Assembly: GCF_900215295.1 (NCBI RefSeq)
Contig: NZ_OCMF01000001.1
Coordinates: forward strand, 1,302,001-1,366,000
Reading direction: 5' to 3'
DNA from: Salinimicrobium sediminis
Lineage (GTDB): Bacteria > Bacteroidota > Bacteroidia > Flavobacteriales > Flavobacteriaceae
DNA: 64,000 bases
The notes beneath the pieces were generated by a model. The model did no database searches and was not told the origin of the DNA. It saw nothing but the letters and a program-made list of their open reading frames with translations. The stretch's first letter is position 1. Every line of letters starts with the position of its first letter. Shown one piece after another: positions 34,554-44,320 of this stretch. The translations under genes were made by a program, and so were the position numbers.

Positions 34554-35516
34554 TTAACTGCCTTTTAAGCTCTCCCAGCTAAAGCCTTCACTGCGCAGCA
34601 TCGATGATAACACACTTCTTCTTTGCTGAAGGTTAGAAAGATCCAATTGTCCATTGGCTTTTGTAGCGATCGTTTTCGGCTCCGGAAGAGAATTTTTGAA
34701 ATTATCCTTCAGGTGCATGATCAAATTGGTCATAGTACTTCTTAAAAGCTGTAATTCTTCTTTCTGCCAAGGATGCGGTTTTTCATTGTTTTCCCCATTC
34801 AAAAGAGAATTTAATGCCTCATCCAGCCTCACAAAATTGATGCTGAAGCAATTGTCAGGATTCTGGTGACTATAAAAGTGCACAACGGGATAAGCCTGAT
34901 GGCTCACCATGTGCTTGTCTATCTCCTCCTGAAGCCTTAAAAGTTGTTGGTCTCTATAAGAGGGATTTAATGCCAATAGTTTTTCAGCCATTTCTGAAGG
35001 GCTACTGCCCAAATTAAAGATGCTCCTTGAAAGTGTTCTTTTGCGAATAACTGCAGAGGAAACAGAGATTAAATACGTCATGGAACTGGTGAAAAATATA
35101 AAACCAAAAAAGGAAAAAATGCTGGTTATGATTTCAAAGAAAGCTGTGGTGGGTTTAAAATTGCCCAATCCTAAAGTAGATATTATATATCCCGTATAGT
35201 ATAATCTCTCAACCCAATTGGCAGGCCTGGAATTACTATTGGTAATTCCATCGGGATTGGAAGAGAAGACCAGGAACAAGCCAAACCATACGATAAGGAT
35301 CCAGATCAACAGCACGGCCAGGTTTACGATGAGACCGGAGTATTTAAAAACTCTCCTGTTGGACGGGCCCGAGAATTTACGTAGACCCCGGTAAGCAAAG
35401 CTCGCTACCGGTTTGGATATAAAACCTGCACCACTTCCCGAGAGAGTGGTAAAAAAGAAGTCACAAATGATAAGAACAAGAAGTAGTAATCCAATACTTA
35501 GAACCAGTATGTTCAT
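34554..35516 (-). CDS. Two-TM ion channel protein with atypical filter
   Basis: 320 residues. Three hydrophobic segments (about residues 2-20, 60-84 and 126-155) with a pore loop YYTGYIISTLGLGNFKP (filter TLGLGNF at 114-120) before the last. The layout is that of Ion_trans_2/potassium-channel-like proteins, but the filter differs from the canonical TVGYGD. The C-terminal half (about residues 165-320) is soluble and helical (LLRLQEEIDKHMVSHQ). Selectivity cannot be stated. Confidence 0.75.
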   Translation of the reverse strand: MNILVLSIGLLLLVLIICDFFFTTLSGSGAGFISKPVASFAYRGLRKFSGPSNRRVFKYSGLIVNLAVLLIWILIVWFGLFLVFSSNPDGITNSNSRPANWVERLYYTGYIISTLGLGNFKPTTAFFEIITSIFSFFGFIFFTSSMTYLISVSSAVIRKRTLSRSIFNLGSSPSEMAEKLLALNPSYRDQQLLRLQEEIDKHMVSHQAYPVVHFYSHQNPDNCFSINFVRLDEALNSLLNGENNEKPHPWQKEELQLLRSTMTNLIMHLKDNFKNSLPEPKTIATKANGQLDLSNLQQRRSVLSSMLRSEGFSWESLKGS

Positions 35517-35541
35517 ATTGTTGATTTAGTTATTAATTTTT

Positions 35542-37884
35542 TTAAAACCAAAGAGAAATTCCGCCGCCCGCACCAAAACGATTATCGTAACTTCCCATTA
35601 ACCTGAACCCTTTGCTCAGAACATATTCCAGCCCTATCTGGTAGACAGTTTCACTGCTGTAATCTTTTCCTTGCTCCAGATCGCTATTCCAACCAAAATC
35701 TATCTGGTACTCGTATTCTCCATACAATTCCAACCGGGGAAATAGTAAAAGTCCGGCACTGAAAGCGACCTGCGGGCGAAGCTTGTTGTCAATACTCAAT
35801 TCAGAATCTATCAATAGCGGCAGCAGATATCTTATCCCTCCAATGGCTGTAGGTTCCAGTTCATCCAGGCTGTCTTCTTCTTCATTCTCAAGACTTCCCC
35901 CCGCAAAAACTCTGAAGTAGTCATTGAGATATCTTTCATAGGTTAGAGTGGCTTCCAGATTTTCATTCCAGCCATACTCGGCCCGCAACCTGAATTGATT
36001 CCGAATGTTGGTGGTGGTAGCATAAAATTCTGTCATATGACTGGCACCCGAAACTTCTCCCCAGGTGAAATATTCATTGGCTTCGGTAGTGAGATTGGCT
36101 AATGGATATGAGTCGAGTCGCTCATCCCGAGGCGTATCATAACTAAAAACACGTGCCATACCGCCGTTGAGGTGGTAGAGCACATGACAGTGGAAGAACC
36201 AGTCTCCATATTCGTTGGCATCAAACTCAATGACAGTTTTTTGCATGGGTGCTACATTCACCGTGTGCTTTAATGGGGAATATTCTCCATTCTTATTGAT
36301 CACTCTAAAGAAATGTCCATGAAGGTGCATGGGATGATGCATCATCGTTAGGTTATTCAGGGTAATTCGCACTTTTTGACCCTGTTCAATTTTTATTTTA
36401 TCGGTTTCAGAAAGAGGTACTCCGTTAATGCTCCACACGTACCTGTTCATGTTCCCGGTGAGGTTGAACAGGATTTCCTTAAGCGGTTGTCCATCAGAAA
36501 TAGTAGTAGGTTCCGGGGCTCTTAGGTAATCATAATTAAAGACCGGAGATCCTGCTGTTTTCATAGCATCGCCTATCACCAGGGAATCGGGCAGCGGCTT
36601 TTTCATAAGGTCCATAAGGTTGGGGTCTTTCATCTTGTCCTGAACCAGCGTATCCCTTTTCATATCATGAACCATGTGCAATTCATGCTCGGATTGGTCC
36701 TCCTGCATCTTCATTCCGTCCATCTCCATGTGGTCCATTTCCATGGCGTATTTTTTCATCACTTCAATGGAGTCATTTTTTCCGGGTCTGAATTTCGATG
36801 CAGGTGCGCCCATTTTCATGTTCATCGCCATCATCTTTTTCATCATTTCAATCAGGTCAGGTTCGGGGACTACCGGGGCAGGTATAATTTCTCCTTCTCC
36901 AATGTAGGCTGAAGCATGTCCTGAACCATCCTGGGAAGTGGCACGAATTTCCAGTTTTCCATTTTCAGGCACAGTGACAATGAAGTCGTAGGTCTCTGCA
37001 ACAGCGATAAGGGTCTTGTTCTTTTTTACCGGTACAACATCCAGCCCATCGGCAGCAACCAAAAAAGGATCTTCTCCCCCAAAGGTGAGCCAGAAATAAG
37101 ACGCTGCAGAGGCATTGACAAATCGCAGCCGCAGCTTTTCTCCCGGTTCGAAATCGGGATACTGCTGTTCCGGGAGGCCGTTTACCAGGAAAAGGTCGTG
37201 GTAGTTATCAGAAATTGCCATATCGGGCATGCGTTGCCAGCTCATTTTAAGCTTGGCGCCCAATGCATTTTTCGCCAGGACTTTGTTCAGACTTTGCACC
37301 TGTCCTTTCTTTATCAGATACCATTCATTACCTCTTTTGAGATTCCGAAGCTGTTCATGTGGGTTTTCATCCATCCAGTCTGAGAGCACCAGGACGAGAT
37401 CTTTATTATATTCCATGGTTTGCTCCCGCGGATTGATCTGAATAGAGCCATAAACGCCGCGTTGCTCCTGGAGTCCGGTATGGGAATGATACCAGTAGGT
37501 GCCCGACTGCTTCAGGGCAAATTCATAAGTGAAAGTCTCTCCCGGTCTTATGGGAGGAGTGGTAAGATAAGGCACGCCGTCAAAAAAATTGGGGAGCAGC
37601 AGTCCGTGCCAGTGCACCGAAGTCTCCACATCCATCTTGTTGGTTACATGGATTTTCGCGTACTCTCCTTCAGTGAACTCCAGAACGGGACCCGGAATAC
37701 TTCCATTAATGGTCATGGCCTTCACATCTTCTCCGGTAAAATTCACCATTTCTTCATCTATGGTCAGTTCAAATTCATGGACCGGCCAGTCATCGACATT
37801 ACCTTCAACAGATTGAGGACGTTGAGCAAGTGAAGGAAAAGAAAGTGTGGCAGTGAACAGAAGAGGCAGAAGAAGATTTTTCAT
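35542..37884 (-). CDS. Multicopper oxidase, CopA-like, with C-terminal beta-barrel-like domain
   Basis: 780 residues with a signal peptide. Copper-site motifs: HWHG (91-94), YWYHSHTGLQ (H133, H135), HHPMHLHGH (516-524) and HCHVLYHLNGGM (565-576; H567, H571, M576). A Met/His-rich stretch at about 345-410 (MKKMMAMNMKMG, HMEMDGMKM) suits copper loading. Residues about 605-780 are not part of the oxidase fold. They resemble the outer-membrane CopB-type barrel (NQFRLRAEYGWNENLEATL, FRLMGSYDNRFGAGGGISLWF). It may oxidise Cu(I) or phenolics in the periplasm or at the outer membrane. Confidence 0.85.
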   Translation of the reverse strand: MKNLLLPLLFTATLSFPSLAQRPQSVEGNVDDWPVHEFELTIDEEMVNFTGEDVKAMTINGSIPGPVLEFTEGEYAKIHVTNKMDVETSVHWHGLLLPNFFDGVPYLTTPPIRPGETFTYEFALKQSGTYWYHSHTGLQEQRGVYGSIQINPREQTMEYNKDLVLVLSDWMDENPHEQLRNLKRGNEWYLIKKGQVQSLNKVLAKNALGAKLKMSWQRMPDMAISDNYHDLFLVNGLPEQQYPDFEPGEKLRLRFVNASAASYFWLTFGGEDPFLVAADGLDVVPVKKNKTLIAVAETYDFIVTVPENGKLEIRATSQDGSGHASAYIGEGEIIPAPVVPEPDLIEMMKKMMAMNMKMGAPASKFRPGKNDSIEVMKKYAMEMDHMEMDGMKMQEDQSEHELHMVHDMKRDTLVQDKMKDPNLMDLMKKPLPDSLVIGDAMKTAGSPVFNYDYLRAPEPTTISDGQPLKEILFNLTGNMNRYVWSINGVPLSETDKIKIEQGQKVRITLNNLTMMHHPMHLHGHFFRVINKNGEYSPLKHTVNVAPMQKTVIEFDANEYGDWFFHCHVLYHLNGGMARVFSYDTPRDERLDSYPLANLTTEANEYFTWGEVSGASHMTEFYATTTNIRNQFRLRAEYGWNENLEATLTYERYLNDYFRVFAGGSLENEEEDSLDELEPTAIGGIRYLLPLLIDSELSIDNKLRPQVAFSAGLLLFPRLELYGEYEYQIDFGWNSDLEQGKDYSSETVYQIGLEYVLSKGFRLMGSYDNRFGAGGGISLWF

Positions 37885-37973
37885 TACGTTTTCTTCAGGA
37901 TTACAGGAAATGGGATTACTTACAAGTTAGTCAGCTTCTACCGTTTTCTGTATGAAAGTACTGTTAAAACTCA

Positions 37974-37993
37974 GCCCGGGAATGAATCCGGGC
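37974..37993. other. GC-rich hairpin in an intergenic region
   Basis: GCCCGG and CCGGGC arms (37974-37979, 37988-37993) with an 8-nt loop, in the 229-nt spacer between divergent multicopper oxidase and sugar dehydrogenase genes. Possibly a regulatory or REP-like element. Confidence 0.4.
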
Positions 37994-38113
37994 ATAGGAA
38001 TTTCAAATGCTTTTATAAGCCTGCTACTTGTTTCTTAACAGGTAGTTAACCAGTCTCTCCGGAGAATTTCATTAACTTATAAATACTTTAGAAAATCATA
38101 AAAATCTATAGTT

Positions 38114-39427
38114 ATGAAAATAAAACTGCTCTTCGTATTGTTTAGTCTTGGTTGGGTTCTAACGGGTTCCTCACAGGAATCGGTTGGATTGGAAGTTATA
38201 GCAGATAATTTAGTATCCCCGGTGGCCCTTGTCGAATCGCCCGATGATTCTGGAAGGTATTTCATTGTTGATCAGGTAGGGGTGATCAGAATTTATACTC
38301 CTCAAAAAGGACTTTTAGAAGAGCCTTTTTTGAACCTGAAAGATAAAATTGTTAAACTAAAGGATGCCCACGAGGAGAGGGGACTTCTCGGAATGGCTTT
38401 TCATCCTGATTATAATGAGAACGGCAGGTTTTTCGTCTACTACAGTGCTCCGCTAAGTGAGGATGGTCCTAAAAACTGGGATCACACCAGCCACATTTCA
38501 GAATTCCGGGTTTCTCCGAATGATCCCAAAATGGCTGAAAAGACTTCAGAAAAGATCATTCTGAAGGTCGATCAACCACAGGATAATCATAATGCGGGAA
38601 CATTGGCATTTGGTCCCGATAATTACCTGTATATCGCTCTTGGTGACGGTGGAGGTGCAAATGATATTGATATGGGTCATGTGCCCGACTGGTACGATAA
38701 GAACGCGGGTGGAAACGGACAGGATGTAGAGCAGAATTTACTCGGTAGTATTTTAAGAATAAATGTGGATGCCGATTCTCCTTATGCCATTCCTGAAGAC
38801 AATCCCTTTGTAGACAAAGATGGAATGGACGAGATCTATGCCTACGGGCTTCGAAACCCCTACAGGTTTTCATTTGACTTGGAGGGGAACAATGATCTTA
38901 TCGCCGGAGATGCGGGGCAGGTACTTTGGGAAGAAGTCAGTGTGATCACAAAAGGTGGCAATTACGGGTGGAATGTGAAAGAAGGATCCCACTGTTTCAA
39001 TTCCTATAATAATGATAAGGAGAAAGAGGAATGTCCCGAAAAAGATAAAATGGGCAATCCTCTAATAGATCCTGTAATTGAATTTAAACAAGGCGGTGCC
39101 GATCATGGAGGTAAAGGTCTCGTGGTAATAGGCGGTTATGTCTACAGAGGTGAATTGATTAAGAATCTCGGCGGGAAATACATTTTCGGGACCTGGACAC
39201 AGCACCATGGGAAACCGGCCGGAGCAGTATTTATGGCAACTCCGCAAGAGACCGGAATGTGGGATTTTCAGGAGCTAAAAATCTCCCAGACCAACTCTAC
39301 TTCAATCGGTCATTACCTGTTATCTTTTGGTCAGAATAATGAGGGAGAAATGTTCGTTCTTACCACCGATGAAGAAGGACCCACAGGGAATACGGGGAAA
39401 GTTTTTAAAATGGTTGCAGGAAAGTAA
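38114..39427 (+). CDS. PQQ-dependent sugar dehydrogenase (glucose/sorbosone dehydrogenase family)
   Basis: 437 residues with a signal peptide (LLFVLFSLGWVLTGSS). The GSDH beta-propeller is visible through FLNLKDKIVKLKDAHEERGLLGMAFHPDY, AFGPDNYLYIALGDGGGANDID, DEIYAYGLRNPYRFSFD and GGNYGWNVKEGSHCF. It should oxidise aldoses in the periplasm with PQQ and Ca2+. No PQQ synthesis genes are seen in the window. Confidence 0.9.
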   Translation: MKIKLLFVLFSLGWVLTGSSQESVGLEVIADNLVSPVALVESPDDSGRYFIVDQVGVIRIYTPQKGLLEEPFLNLKDKIVKLKDAHEERGLLGMAFHPDYNENGRFFVYYSAPLSEDGPKNWDHTSHISEFRVSPNDPKMAEKTSEKIILKVDQPQDNHNAGTLAFGPDNYLYIALGDGGGANDIDMGHVPDWYDKNAGGNGQDVEQNLLGSILRINVDADSPYAIPEDNPFVDKDGMDEIYAYGLRNPYRFSFDLEGNNDLIAGDAGQVLWEEVSVITKGGNYGWNVKEGSHCFNSYNNDKEKEECPEKDKMGNPLIDPVIEFKQGGADHGGKGLVVIGGYVYRGELIKNLGGKYIFGTWTQHHGKPAGAVFMATPQETGMWDFQELKISQTNSTSIGHYLLSFGQNNEGEMFVLTTDEEGPTGNTGKVFKMVAGK

Positions 39428-39875
39428 TTCTGTTTTTTCAGCATTGACTATCAGGGAAGGATTAAATTAAGCTTCTCTGAAAAAAATTTCCCGCGTAGGA
39501 TTATGACGAAATATTCCTGTTTAAAGAACTGGTTCTTGTGAAGGATCTTTTTTGTAAGTGTAGTGGTCCCCCGGCGTTAAAAATTTTTGAAGCCCTGGAG
39601 AAAATTTAGCCGGGGGAGCGCGGTTTTGATTTTGCGGGAGCAAAATTGAAAACACCTATCAAAAAAGTGTCCTTTTTTTGGTTCGTTTTTTTGGACAAGC
39701 AAAAAAATGAACAATTACAAAAGAAACACGTAAACCTATCGACAGAAGAGAGCTTTATCTTATTAAAATTGAAGATGTAAATTGTACTTTACTTCAAAAT
39801 CTTTCGAATTAGTCTAAGTCTGTTTAGAAACCTGAAACAAGTTTGGGTTGACTAAAGATCATAGATTTTTTTCAT
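39428..39875. other. 448-nt structured intergenic region
   Basis: No gene. Hairpin 1: CCCCCGGC (39568-39575) and GCCGGGGG (39609-39616), 33 nt apart, with further AAAATTT complementarity inside. Hairpin 2: about 39681-39712, 13-nt arms with one G-T pair, GTTCGTTTTTTTG and CAAAAAAATGAAC. A near-palindrome word AAAAAAGTGTCCTTTTTTT lies between. Could be an RNA, a terminator array or a decayed mobile end. Confidence 0.45.
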
Positions 39876-42242
39876 TTATATCTCGAACAATAAAGTAACT
39901 CCCACAGTAGCAGGATTTCCCAGGTGAACCGCACCAAAGTTATAACCGTAGCTGATATATTCTTTACCAAAAATATTACGACCCCATAGCATAAGCTTAA
40001 TATCGCGGTAGGATACGCCAATATTCCCATTGTACAGGTTGTACGGCTCCTGCCTTAGGTTATTTGCAAGATCGAAATATTGCTCACCCAGGTACTTCCA
40101 TTCTGCACGAGCCGTGAATTCCCATTTTTCATTCAGTCCCAGGTTTGACCGGTATTGCAGAGCGAGCACTGAAGTTACTTCTGGAGTGTAGATTTGCTTG
40201 TTATCTTCAAGATTGACTTCCCCGCCATCTTGGGCAATGAGGAGGGATTCATATCCGGCGTCTGTGTAGCCGAAATCATAACTAAGTTCCAGGCCACTGG
40301 TCAAAAAGGCTTTCAGCTCTACTTCCAGGCCTTTACTGGTTAGCTTTCCGGTGTTTCGGGTAACGATAACTCCGTCGGGCATTACCAGAGTCGGGACCTG
40401 TACGTCGGTCACTTCCGTGTAAAAAACAGTGGCATTCACCAGCAGCTTATTCTTCAAAAAGGAATTTTTAGTTCCTATTTCATAATTATCACTGAACTCC
40501 GGTTGATACTTGTAAAGAGGCGGCTGACTTGGATCTGCACTCAACGGAGTTAAGCCTCCCGCCCTGAAGCCGCGACTGTAGGTAAGGAATACAAGGTTTT
40601 CTTCTGAAAGATCATACGTAAGTCCAGCTTTAGGCGAGAAGGCATTGAAACTGGCGGTGGCAGTAGTGTCCGGTTGATATTCGAACATTGGTTCTGTATC
40701 AGAGTCCAACTGGTATTCTCCGAGTACAGACTGTTTCTTATATTCATGATCGTATCGCAATCCGGCGATTAGATCCAATTTTTCTGTTACCTGATAATTC
40801 AGTTGTCCAAAAAAGGCAATTCCTTTTCCCGTTGCCTCACTTGTATTGATGAGTGAAAAATTAGTTTCTTCAGATCCCATTACCGCGGCATCTTCGCCAA
40901 AATGTGTGGCTTGTTTCACCGGGCTTTCCTGGTAGAACATGTAAGTTCCCGCAGTCCATTCCAGATCTCTGACGGGTCCGCTGGGAGAGGAAAGTCTGAA
41001 TTCCTGTGTCGCAACTTTCACCGTATTCCAGTCTTTTCCGTAATCGTTAATGATCGACATCGCGTCCAGAGGTGAGAAGTCTGCATCAATAGGATTTTGG
41101 TAATATCTATAATTCTGCTGGTATGCAGTCTGGGAACTGAAGTTGAGGTTTTTCCCTTTATGATCGATGACCAGAGAAGTGTTGAAAGTATTGTCCTTCA
41201 TTGTTGAAAGTTGGTTCTGGTTCAGGGTGTAAGGGTTTTCAAGTGCGGCCTCGATCCCCATGTTCAAAGGGAAAGCTCCTTCATTTTCGGCTGAAAAATG
41301 TTTTAGGTTTAAAGTGGCATTCCAAGTAGGGCTAAAAAGGAATTTTAAATAATAATTTCCGGAAAAATTTTGCTGATCATCATAACCGGAACCTGTAAAA
41401 TCATTAATGTAAAATCCTTCTCTTTCCTCATACAATCCTGCTGCACCAAAAAAAAGTTTCTCTCCCAAAGGGGTTCTTATCCCTGCCATGTATCGCTGTT
41501 GGTTATAATTGCCCAAAGTAGCTTCTCCAAATACTGTAGTTTCTTTTTTAGGCTCCCGGGTTATGATGTTGATCACGCCACCCATTGCATTTCTTCCATA
41601 AAGCGTTCCCTGCGGTCCACGTAACACTTCTATTCTTTCAATATCAAAGAGCTGGGTGATATAGGTGTCGAGGTTGTATTGATTTACCCCGTCTATATAG
41701 GTAGCAATGGCAGGATCATAGGAGGTAGTGACAATACCCCTTATGGAAGTAACGGTTCTTCTATCTCCGGGATCGCTGGCATACAGATTCGGCGAAACAG
41801 CGGTAAGATCATTTGCATTTTGGATCTGGCTTTGCTTTACATTTTCATAGGACAGGCTGGTAATACTCAACGGAATTTCCTGAATGAGCTGTTCTCTTTT
41901 CTGAGCAGTTACAACTACTTCCTTTAAACGCTCTCCTTGCGAAGTGAGAATGACTTCCTGCTCAACTGCTTCCGCATCTACATTCACGATCCGGGTAGTT
42001 TCTGAATACCCGCGTTTGCTTACACTAAGTATGTAAGAACCATAAGGCACTGCCGTAAATGAAAAGGTCCCTTCCACGGAGGTGGTTGTCTGGTAGGGGG
42101 AATTTAGCAGGTTGACCTGTACATCTTCCAACGGTTCTGCAGATTCTGAAAGAACTCTTCCCGTTAAGCGCCCTCTTTCCTGTGCGCCTGCAGTCATGGC
42201 AATAAGAGTAAAAAATATGCCGAAGAGTAGACAATGTTTCAT
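39876..42242 (-). CDS. TonB-dependent receptor with CarboxypepD_reg domain
   Basis: 788 residues from the ATG at 42240-42242, which begins a signal peptide (MKHCLLFGIFFTLIAMTAGA). The longer start at 42353 reads through the upstream gene. CarboxypepD_reg-like region about residues 25-105, plug domain (KEVVVTAQKREQLIQEIPLS, IERIEVLRGPQGTLYGRNAM) and a large barrel with the usual C-terminal aromatic end (PATVGVTLLFEI). Transport substrate unknown. The ATGA overlap with TMEM220 marks an operon. Confidence 0.93.
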   Translation of the reverse strand: MKHCLLFGIFFTLIAMTAGAQERGRLTGRVLSESAEPLEDVQVNLLNSPYQTTTSVEGTFSFTAVPYGSYILSVSKRGYSETTRIVNVDAEAVEQEVILTSQGERLKEVVVTAQKREQLIQEIPLSITSLSYENVKQSQIQNANDLTAVSPNLYASDPGDRRTVTSIRGIVTTSYDPAIATYIDGVNQYNLDTYITQLFDIERIEVLRGPQGTLYGRNAMGGVINIITREPKKETTVFGEATLGNYNQQRYMAGIRTPLGEKLFFGAAGLYEEREGFYINDFTGSGYDDQQNFSGNYYLKFLFSPTWNATLNLKHFSAENEGAFPLNMGIEAALENPYTLNQNQLSTMKDNTFNTSLVIDHKGKNLNFSSQTAYQQNYRYYQNPIDADFSPLDAMSIINDYGKDWNTVKVATQEFRLSSPSGPVRDLEWTAGTYMFYQESPVKQATHFGEDAAVMGSEETNFSLINTSEATGKGIAFFGQLNYQVTEKLDLIAGLRYDHEYKKQSVLGEYQLDSDTEPMFEYQPDTTATASFNAFSPKAGLTYDLSEENLVFLTYSRGFRAGGLTPLSADPSQPPLYKYQPEFSDNYEIGTKNSFLKNKLLVNATVFYTEVTDVQVPTLVMPDGVIVTRNTGKLTSKGLEVELKAFLTSGLELSYDFGYTDAGYESLLIAQDGGEVNLEDNKQIYTPEVTSVLALQYRSNLGLNEKWEFTARAEWKYLGEQYFDLANNLRQEPYNLYNGNIGVSYRDIKLMLWGRNIFGKEYISYGYNFGAVHLGNPATVGVTLLFEI

Positions 42243-42634
42243 GGGATTGCAGTTAGATTCTGCTGATTTTTGTTTTTTCGAAAGATCAGGTTTAGCAAAA
42301 GGGCGAAGCTCAGGATGAGCAGCCCGAAAAATTCCCGCGTAGATTCGATCCATGGTTTTTCATCTGACATGGATCCGGTGATATTTTCGGCGCCATGCCT
42401 GGTTATCCAGGAGAGAACTCCATCAGGCATAAAGAAAAGGTACAGCGCATATGCAAGGAAGAACCCGATTCCTGCGTAGTGCAAAATTTTATTGTCCTTT
42501 CCCAATATGGCAAGCAGGCAAACAAGAGCTCCATACCCATAGATTCCTATCCACAGAAGAGGGTCCGGATCATTATATTGTATAACGGCAGAAATGCTGA
42601 AGATGATAACAAAGAATGCATTAATGAATTTCAC
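42239..42634 (-). CDS. TMEM220 family membrane protein
   Basis: 131 residues. Four hydrophobic segments. The N-terminal VIQYNDPDPLLWIGIYGYGA is the TMEM220 hallmark. Its TGA stop overlaps the TonB receptor's ATG. Function unknown in bacteria. Confidence 0.85.
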   Translation of the reverse strand: MKFINAFFVIIFSISAVIQYNDPDPLLWIGIYGYGALVCLLAILGKDNKILHYAGIGFFLAYALYLFFMPDGVLSWITRHGAENITGSMSDEKPWIESTREFFGLLILSFALLLNLIFRKNKNQQNLTAIP

Positions 42635-42768
42635 ATTTTGCTATTTTGGATAAGCTCATTTTGACAGGTTAGTGCTGTTGTTTCTCTCTTTTTGTACAAA
42701 AGGAGAAATTCTGAACATCTTACGCGTATCCGGAAGCTTAGCTACCATGGGCTATTACCGGGAGTTAG

Positions 42769-43260
42769 TTAATCTTCCTGGTTTTCAAGCCTGTATATTA
42801 TTTTTTTCATTTCTGCAATTTCCCGTTCCTGTGCCTCGATAATTTCCTTTGCAAGTTTTTGTGCTTCAGGATCCTTGATGTCTGCTCTCTTACTCGTTAA
42901 TATGGCAATTGAGTGATGAGGTATCATGGCCTTCATCCACAACACATCCCCAACAGGAATTTGTGCCCGTACTAAACCTAAAGCACTTAAAAAGATCACC
43001 AGGCTTCCGGCGTATATTGCTATATTCTTTTTTTTGTTTTTATACATTCCCAGCATTACGGTGAGCATGATCACGGCCATTGCACAGATTCCTAAAATCG
43101 CCATATAGAATCTTGTCAAACTAAACCAAACGTGGTCCCATGAATAGGTATTCATGTACATGGTTACATACATTGCAATAAATGAGAGAACGAGCATAAT
43201 TATAAATTTGCTATACATTCCTTTTTTCATTCCGCCGTGCTTATTTTCTTGTGAATCCAT
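42769..43260 (-). CDS. DUF305 domain membrane protein
   Basis: 163 residues. Three or four N-terminal TM segments (about residues 19-95) lead to a DUF305 region with MKAMIPHHSIAILTSKRADI and LAKEIIEAQEREIAEMKKII. Family members occur beside copper-resistance and oxidase genes. Here it sits 60 nt upstream (in coordinate) of DUF3347 and 5 kb from a multicopper oxidase. Confidence 0.85.
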   Translation of the reverse strand: MDSQENKHGGMKKGMYSKFIIMLVLSFIAMYVTMYMNTYSWDHVWFSLTRFYMAILGICAMAVIMLTVMLGMYKNKKKNIAIYAGSLVIFLSALGLVRAQIPVGDVLWMKAMIPHHSIAILTSKRADIKDPEAQKLAKEIIEAQEREIAEMKKIIYRLENQED

Positions 43261-43320
43261 TATTTAGAAAATTTATTGTTGGTTGATTATTTATTGTTTC
43301 CTGTCTTTTTAAACAAGTAT

Positions 43321-43857
43321 TTATTTTGAAATGGTTTTTTCAACAGTTCCGCATTCAGGCATTTTATCTCCGAAATAGGGATTGGAAATTTCTTCAATAC
43401 TGGCATACCAATAAGCGCCTTTATTGTCAAAGGCCATAGGGCAAAACTTTTTGTAGATCGTTCCTCCCGAGAGCGCATCTTCAAACATGGGTCCTGCTAT
43501 TTCAGTGAATTTGGCAAATAGTTCCCGTTGAACCTCAATATCATCTGTCTCCGACATTTGCTGTGCCAGGGACTTCATCTCAGCCCTTTCCTGAGAGAAA
43601 GTTCCGGCCATAACGTTCGCTATGTCCTGTACCTGATCTGCATCAGATAAAGTTAATGCCATTTTTATCTCCAGGTAATTATGCCATATTTTACCTGTCA
43701 TACCATCAATAAAATGTTCATCTGCAATATCAGCAGTCATTTTCTTTTCTTCTTTAACTTCTTCGGGCGTGTTTATTTCTACTGTTTGCTTTTCCTTACA
43801 CCCAATAAATGAGGTGAACACTAGGAAAATAATGGTTGTGTTAAATAGCGATTTCAT
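43321..43857 (-). CDS. DUF3347 domain lipoprotein, heavy-metal linked
   Basis: 178 residues. A lipobox-type N-terminus (TSFIGCKEK, Cys20) and the DUF3347 pattern YLEIKMALTLSDADQVQDIA. The C-terminus includes KKFCPMAFDNKGAYWYA and NPYFGDKMPECG, a conserved CPMA/MPxCG metal-binding-like motif. DUF3347 proteins are often encoded with copper efflux parts. Confidence 0.85.
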   Translation of the reverse strand: MKSLFNTTIIFLVFTSFIGCKEKQTVEINTPEEVKEEKKMTADIADEHFIDGMTGKIWHNYLEIKMALTLSDADQVQDIANVMAGTFSQERAEMKSLAQQMSETDDIEVQRELFAKFTEIAGPMFEDALSGGTIYKKFCPMAFDNKGAYWYASIEEISNPYFGDKMPECGTVEKTISK

Positions 43858-43906
43858 TTTTTACATTTTAAGATGTTTATAAAACTGATAAATAAATATT
43901 TCTGAC

Positions 43907-44320
43907 TTATGCTCCTGTAACTAAACGTATTACTGACTCAGAAGAATCTTGTTTCCTGACCTCGACAATGGAAGCCATCTGATTAAATAAAATGTTAGGT
44001 TTTTTATTGGTACCAACCTTGAGTATCCGGAGTTTGGCAGCGTGTGGCTGTCTTATTCCGTAGGTAGGGTAGCCGGCTTCAGCTATGCGGTAATTTTTAT
44101 CTTCGTCAAAAGCAGTGTCCACCGAAAAGTTAAGTCCTTCTCCGCTCGCTTTGACCCTGTACCCTTCAGGGAGGACAATATCTGTTTCCCGGAAATTTTT
44201 TTTGGTGCGCTTTGACACCTTGGATACGACTTCCTCTTCGTCGCCTCGCTCTACTTCAGCATTTTTACAGGAAAAGAATAGAGCAGAGAGGGGAACAAAG
44301 AATAGAAAGGAATTCCTCAT
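43907..44320 (-). CDS. Hypothetical lipoprotein
   Basis: 137 residues. Signal and lipobox (VPLSALFFSCK). The remainder has no recognised domain (RETDIVLPEGYRVKASGEGL). It lies between DUF3347 and another lipoprotein in the same direction. Confidence 0.6.
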   Translation of the reverse strand: MRNSFLFFVPLSALFFSCKNAEVERGDEEEVVSKVSKRTKKNFRETDIVLPEGYRVKASGEGLNFSVDTAFDEDKNYRIAEAGYPTYGIRQPHAAKLRILKVGTNKKPNILFNQMASIVEVRKQDSSESVIRLVTGA

